Assembly (NCBI GenBank): GCA_037954665.1
Contig: JBBMOL010000092.1
Location: 806,001 to 870,000 of the forward strand
Direction: 5' to 3'
Origin: Laguncularia racemosa
Lineage: Eukaryota; Streptophyta; Magnoliopsida; Myrtales; Combretaceae
DNA length: 64,000 nucleotides
Shown piece by piece: positions 58,794 to 64,000 of the stretch (its first letter is position 1; the number at the start of each line of letters is the position of its first letter). Under the pieces are notes generated by a model. That model was given only the letters and a program-made list of their open reading frames with translations, was not told the origin of the DNA and searched no databases. Both the position numbers and the translations under genes were made by a program.

Positions 58794-59040
58794 ACCAGTA
58801 CACCTACATCACAAGAGGAAGAAAAAAAGAGAAAGAAAAAGAATCAGATCCAGTTCTTCTAACAATTGCCTCGGGAGCACTCGTTAAAATAAGATTTGTA
58901 CAAGATAAGCTTAAACGATTACCTTCAATCGGAACAATGATTTGATGGAGTTACAATAATTGAACAATCCTATGCCTTTTATTGGAAACCTAAAGGAGTC
59001 AAAGGGCTTAAAACAGAGAAGGGAAGTAATTTTATCAACA

Positions 59041-59110
59041 AGAAGAAGGAGAGAGAGAGAGAGAGTAGAATACATGAATAATAAAAAGAGACTCTACTTG
59101 TCTTTTATAC
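59041..59110 (-). promoter_or_regulatory. Core promoter and CT-rich leader of the S40 gene
   Basis: On the minus strand, TATAAAAG (complement of 59102-59109) is followed about 40 bp downstream by a (CT)n leader (complement of the (GA)n run at 59047-59066). This places transcription start near 59070-59080 and gives a 5' UTR of about 280 bp. Position is the only support. Confidence 0.45.
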
Positions 59111-62100
59111 ACTATCCAGGCTTCAATGCCAATTCTTCATTCATTTATTTATTGATGTATTTATTTTAGTAACTTTTGTCTCTAGAGTGCCTTACTGTAG
59201 AATCTGACTAGACAGGCGGACAGAATGTACACTAGGGATCCATTTTTATACCTTGACTTCAGTAGTGAAACAGTACTGAGATCAGCAGTACCAAAATCAA
59301 GATTCTGCAAAAGGAGAGTGGAAAGAACAATGTGATCTAGGACAGGTTTAAACTTTGCTCTCATGAGTCATGATGTTGGGACTATAAATATAAATATATA
59401 TACACATAATATTCATATGGTGTCATGTGAACAGTGGATCATTTAGTGGGATTACAAAAAGGCACCGCTGCTTCATTTCGTCTTCCAAAAGGTGGATCAA
59501 CATGGTTTGATGCTTGCTCCAGCAAAAAAAAAGGTTAGATAACCAATTTGATGAATGATGTTTTTCAAGCACTAATTATAAAATTAAAAAAAAAAATTCT
59601 CATATTTCTAGTAATATCATATACAATACCGAAAGTAAGTACACACGGATATTAAGAGTTTTCTATTTTGACCTTTAGCAATATTTAATAGCATCATATT
59701 AATATTTTTTAAAATATGTGATTTTTTTATTATATATATATATATTAAAATGAAAACCTTTTATATTTAGAATCAAAATCAAATCATTTAATAGTTTATA
59801 AATTTTTTTTAGAGCATCATTTTAAAACATTAAGGACTTATTTGATCAATCGGCTTAGTAAAAATATATAAAATTATTTGGTTTTGACTTAAAAATTGGG
59901 TGTCTAAACTATAATTAAATTACACATTAGAATTTATAATTATCACTACATATTTTTTATTAATAATCTGTTTAAATTACTTGTCATGACTAATTTTGGT
60001 TTTGATAGTAAGTGTCTTTAAAATGTCCAATTAACTATATGTAGAACAAATCGGGTCTTTTCTCCTGTTTCTCTTTCGCCCGCTATAGTACGAGCAAAAA
60101 TAGCTGGACACCATGACTAATTTGAATAAAAAACTTTGACTTATTTTCTTAAACAATGATTGAATTTAAAAATTTTACTCTCCATATAATCATTGCTTAT
60201 ATTCTTATAAAGATTACAAATATATTTACCATATATATCTTTCTTTCTTTTTTCGGTGGAATATCATATATAGTTGTTATGGAGTGTACAACAAATTGCC
60301 AGTTCATCTAATCATACTAATTTAATTGGTAATCATAAAGTTGGTGAGGTGATTCAATTGTCATTAAGATAGTGGTCGACTTAATTTAGTATTTTTGTAC
60401 AATCTACTTGTAAATACCACTCAAAAGAAAGTGTAAGGAAGTCTCACCACATCAGATGGGCCTTCAGCACGTGTCCATCAGTACACAGAAATTTTCTTTA
60501 GTTAATGCCAAAAATATTCTTTGTTTATTATTAAGTACATCGAATATCCAACGAACACCCTATCACCCCCAATAAATACAAAATCATGTTGATCTCTCGG
60601 AATCAAGGAAGATTCTCAATAAAGACTTTGGACCAACAAGTCATAGTCGATTTATACATGTATAATTAAGATGGGTATACGAAACCAAAACCTAAAAAAC
60701 AAATTGACGTGATTTTCGGTTTTTTTTTTTTTATTATTATTTAGGGTTTTGCATTTTTGTAATCTAAACTTGTATATACTAAGATGTTATTATCTAAATG
60801 GTATTAATACCTTTTATTACATAGATGGAATAGGTTCAATCTTTCTTCATATTCCTATAAACTTTAATTTGGTGAAAAAAAAATATTTATTTGTTTTATA
60901 ATATAATTACATCCGTACAATGTACCAAACACATATAATACTATCATAAATTACGATATATATGAATCACGTGATATAAAATATTGTTGATATCAAGTTT
61001 ATCTCTGTTTAAATTTTTCTTCGCAATTTTTTTTCACCATGTGGAGGAGGATTCTAGCTGAGCACCCATTGAATATAATTGAAGTTCCTACAAAATAAAC
61101 GATTTTTCTTTTCTTCTTTTTTTTTTTTGGCCCCTGGCTTTTCGAAACTATACATCAAAAGAAAAATTTTATATTTTCGCTATATATTGTATAAAACAAT
61201 AAATATAATGGTTCTTGGATACAGTTAAGAGGATTGATTAAATGAGTACTCCCGAGATTATTAACAAAAATGATTTCACAACACTCAATTCAGTGTTTGA
61301 CTCTTTGGCTTCACATCCAGCCACCAGCATTGAGGCCGGTGACACTCGGGGGGCTTCGCTGGAATGTCCTTGAAGGTATTGTCAATACTCAATTAAAAAC
61401 GTTGACTCTAACATTTCGGAATCATCGGGATGCAATAATTTTACTGTATAATTCTACACTAGATAGAAATGTACAAGACTTAAAGATATTAACGAAAATC
61501 CATAATATGAAATATTACTCTTCTAAACTCATAAATAGATATTTATCCATAAATTTATAATACATAATAAGCAAGATTGAAAGAAAAAAAAACTGATTAA
61601 ATTGTGAACCGAATCGGACTAGATTGAATCCAACCTTAAACTGTGTTTAAATCATCTTTTTTGGTTAAAAAAAAATGAACACCATTTTTTTTTAGGTTCC
61701 AAAAATTACAAATTGAACCAAATAAAACTATGATAAATAAAAAAATAGAAATGGCGATAAAAATTTAAAGGATATATAACAAAATAAGAATATTTCATGT
61801 TACTTATTCAATTCTTCATCTTATTTGATTTTCATTAAGTTACTTGCTTCTTCTTTTTTTTACTTTATATTTTTACTTATTAACTAATATAAGAATCATA
61901 ATTTTTTAGAAAGAAATAATAAAATCCCCTTAAATATGTTAAATGAATATTAAAAATAGTGAGTAATATTGGGAAATGATAACAAATTAAATCTTTTTTA
62001 TGTTAGATATAATTTTTCATAATTTATTGACCTCTATAATAGAAAAAATAATAATAGCACGTGTACAAACAGTTTAAACAGTAGATCGAATTGACCAAAT

Positions 62101-62847
62101 CGTTTTTTTTTTTTTTAGGCTTGAAAAAATTATAAACCAAATCATATAATTAGATTTGATTTAGCAAAAAAAAAAAAAAAGAGTTGTATTACGGTTCAAT
62201 TTGGTTTAAGGGACAAAACCATGCCCATCCTTAATAATAAGTTGTATTAATAAGAGATTCTAATTAAACATAGTAAAGTCATCAAATGTCTTCGAAGTAA
62301 AAATCATCAAGGATCAACAAATTTCATATCTATATTTCTAAATTAAGTGTTCTACTCCTTGTAGTCATTAGTAGCACTATTATTGATCCACTCCCACACT
62401 ATAAGTCATATCATAAGTAATCATACAAGTCCACATATTATTATTCATTGGTTCCCATATAATTAGACAACTTAAACATGAGTGAGTGGCAAAGCTTAGT
62501 ACACAAATACAACCTACACAACAAATTCACATGACATACCATACACATGTTTAAACAAATATACTAATGCACAAGCAAATAGCAAACAACATACACATGA
62601 CCAATTGCTTATCTTATTTATGTAGATGCAACATGCACAAACAACTTCGGTATTTTGAGGGCTAATTCAAATATTCCAAAATCTAATAACCAAGACTAAT
62701 AGGAATATGTAAATTCTAACATTTAAGATCAAATTGTCTTGTATTGGTTACATCATTCATATTAGCTACCAAACCATTAGTCCACTGATACCATCCGCAG
62801 TTGCATCTTGTACCACTAATGTGATTTGTTAATAGCTTCTCTCTAGG
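59111..62847. other. AT-rich intergenic region
   Basis: No gene recognised. A CACGTG lies in GCACGTGTCC near 60469, and a GC-richer patch at about 61310-61370 has no coding match. Confidence 0.45.
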
Positions 62848-64000
62848 TAGGGATGGAAATGTAGTTGGCCCACCTTGACCCACATCGACCTACGGTTTGA
62901 AGTGGGTTGATTCACGTTGGCTCACACTTTATGTAGGCTAGCTAACCTGCCCTGCGAGCTAAAGTAAGTTAGGCGGGCCGACCCACCAACCCGCATAAAA
63001 ATGCAAAATTTTATAAATTATATATTATAATATATATATCACATAGTAATTAGATAAAACCAACTACTAAGTAAAAATTTAAAAAACAAAATCTTAAATC
63101 TCATATGATAGAGAACAAAACAACCTCAAACGATAATCAAGCAAATGTATCAATTATCACAAAGTCTTTTTCACTAATTACACAAGAAAACAAAGTCAAT
63201 AATAAAGGAAAAAAAAAAACTATTGAAACAACCATCATTACTTCTTCTTCTTCTTCTTCATATATCTATTAAACTATCAATCATCATCATTATCATCAAC
63301 AACCAAATTCGAGTCTCCCTTTGATGAAGTAATCCCACTCCCAATGTCTTCTTCTTCATCTACAATTCACCAAATCACACATATAATTATATGTTAAAAG
63401 CTTGAAATAATACACTAAAAGAAAATATTACCAAAAGAAGAAAAATGATTCACCTTCGATTCACCTTTACAAGTAAATCCTTATAACCAATTACGTATAC
63501 AAATTAAAGCTTCTACATTTATTAGGAGCATAAAATTGCAGTACTTATTAAGAATATAGCTACTAATACTGAAAGCTGACTCAGACGCTACAGTCATAAT
63601 TAGAATGTTGAGCACATCAGAGGCCATGATGCACAAATTAGGATACCTTTGGCTTTGAGTCTTCTAATATTGTAATATATCTAATTCCAAGTAGGAGTTC
63701 ATATCCATTAGTGGCTCATATAAATAAAGATCCAAAGAAGACTTTCCAAAACTTTGTACTTCTACTTGGTAATACTCCTACATTATTAAGGGAAAAACTA
63801 ATTAAATACTAATATATAATACTAAAAAAAATCATTAAAAAAATAAATGAAGTTATTATTGAACTTACATCTAAAGTAGAAAAATCAATACCCAAAGCTT
63901 TTCAAATTTTAAAGTTTTGTGCTGCTACTCCTTTACGTCCACCTCCAAATGTTTCTTGTGCTTGAGAAGATGATCCAACCTAAAAAATTTAGACATGCGA
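62848..64000 (-). mobile_element. hAT transposon, 3' portion, continuing beyond the window
   Basis: The terminus TAGGGATGGAAATG at 62848-62861 matches the Ac-type hAT end and is followed by the repeated GGCCCACC, GGGTTG and GGCGGGCCGACCC words usual in hAT subterminal regions. Inward, on the minus strand, lies the end of a transposase gene. The other terminus and the second copy of the 8-bp target site are outside the window. Confidence 0.7.
63277..64000 (-). pseudogene. hAT transposase C-terminal (dimerisation) region, broken
   Basis: On the minus strand, SSLDLYLYEPLMDMN is followed by a TAG where family members have Trp, then KTQSQRYPNLCIMASDVLNI and TVASESAFSISSYILNKY, the conserved hAT dimerisation block, and VEALICIRNWL with a second stop. 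A splice-donor word (AAG|GTGAAT, complement near 63453) and an acceptor (..TGTAG| before 63359) suggest a short last exon. It encodes an acidic tail and stops at 63277-63279. Upstream coding continues past 64000. With at least two nonsense codons it is not functional as it stands. Confidence 0.7.

Overview
The window is nuclear DNA from a flowering plant, most likely a eudicot. It is very AT-rich and gene-poor, with spliceosomal GT-AG introns, plant-specific gene families and several plant transposable-element families. Only three genes look intact. (1) An intronless plastid-targeted small subunit of heterodimeric geranyl(geranyl) diphosphate synthase lies at 13194-14132 (+). (2) A multi-exon neuroguidin/Lcp5 homologue (Sas10/Utp3/C1D family, ribosome biogenesis) has coding exons from 40159 to about 42089 (+), with probable 5' UTR exons starting near 36.9 kb. 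(3) A senescence-regulator S40 (DUF584) protein lies at 58182-58793 (-). They belong to unrelated pathways and nothing suggests joint regulation. An F-box fragment near 16.8 kb is dead.

Layout. 0-1.4 kb: an old hAT-like end and a possible small inverted-repeat element. 2.0-8.5 kb: a diverged direct duplication with units about 2.2 kb apart. Its second copy is split by a LINE that carries ORF1 only (DUF4283 plus zinc knuckle) and has a recognisable target-site duplication. 8.5-13.1 kb: intergenic, ending in a 71-bp tandem duplication just upstream of the synthase-subunit promoter. 17.3-26.0 kb: an LTR retrotransposon with both LTRs, a decayed ORF1 and a roughly 79-bp tandem array before its 3' LTR, but no recognisable gag-pol. 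26.0-35.0 kb: a dead L1-type LINE on the minus strand. Its RT segment is present twice, on either side of a 2.9-kb piece of an Athila-like gypsy element (gag-pro plus the 3' non-coding region). 36.8-42.1 kb: the neuroguidin gene. 45.0-46.0 kb: a 1-kb GT-biased tract. 55.6-56.1 kb: a non-autonomous hAT element with a perfect 8-bp target-site duplication. 58-59.1 kb: the S40 gene. 62.8-64.0 kb: the 3' end of a larger hAT element with a decayed transposase dimerisation domain, running off the window.

The most unusual structure is the LINE/gypsy/LINE sandwich at 26.6-33.7 kb. The two LINE RT segments look about 96% alike by eye and share a premature stop, so the duplication happened after the LINE had died. 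The gypsy piece between them ends at its own polypurine tract. With several two-copy tandem duplications of 71-179 bp elsewhere, this suggests repeated patch-type break repair. I did not find a convincing new multi-gene system. The best leads are this sandwich, a tRNA-like A-box/B-box segment carried in both LTRs of the 17.3-26.0 kb element, and the tandem array in that element. Identity figures are by-eye estimates over short stretches; no alignment was run.
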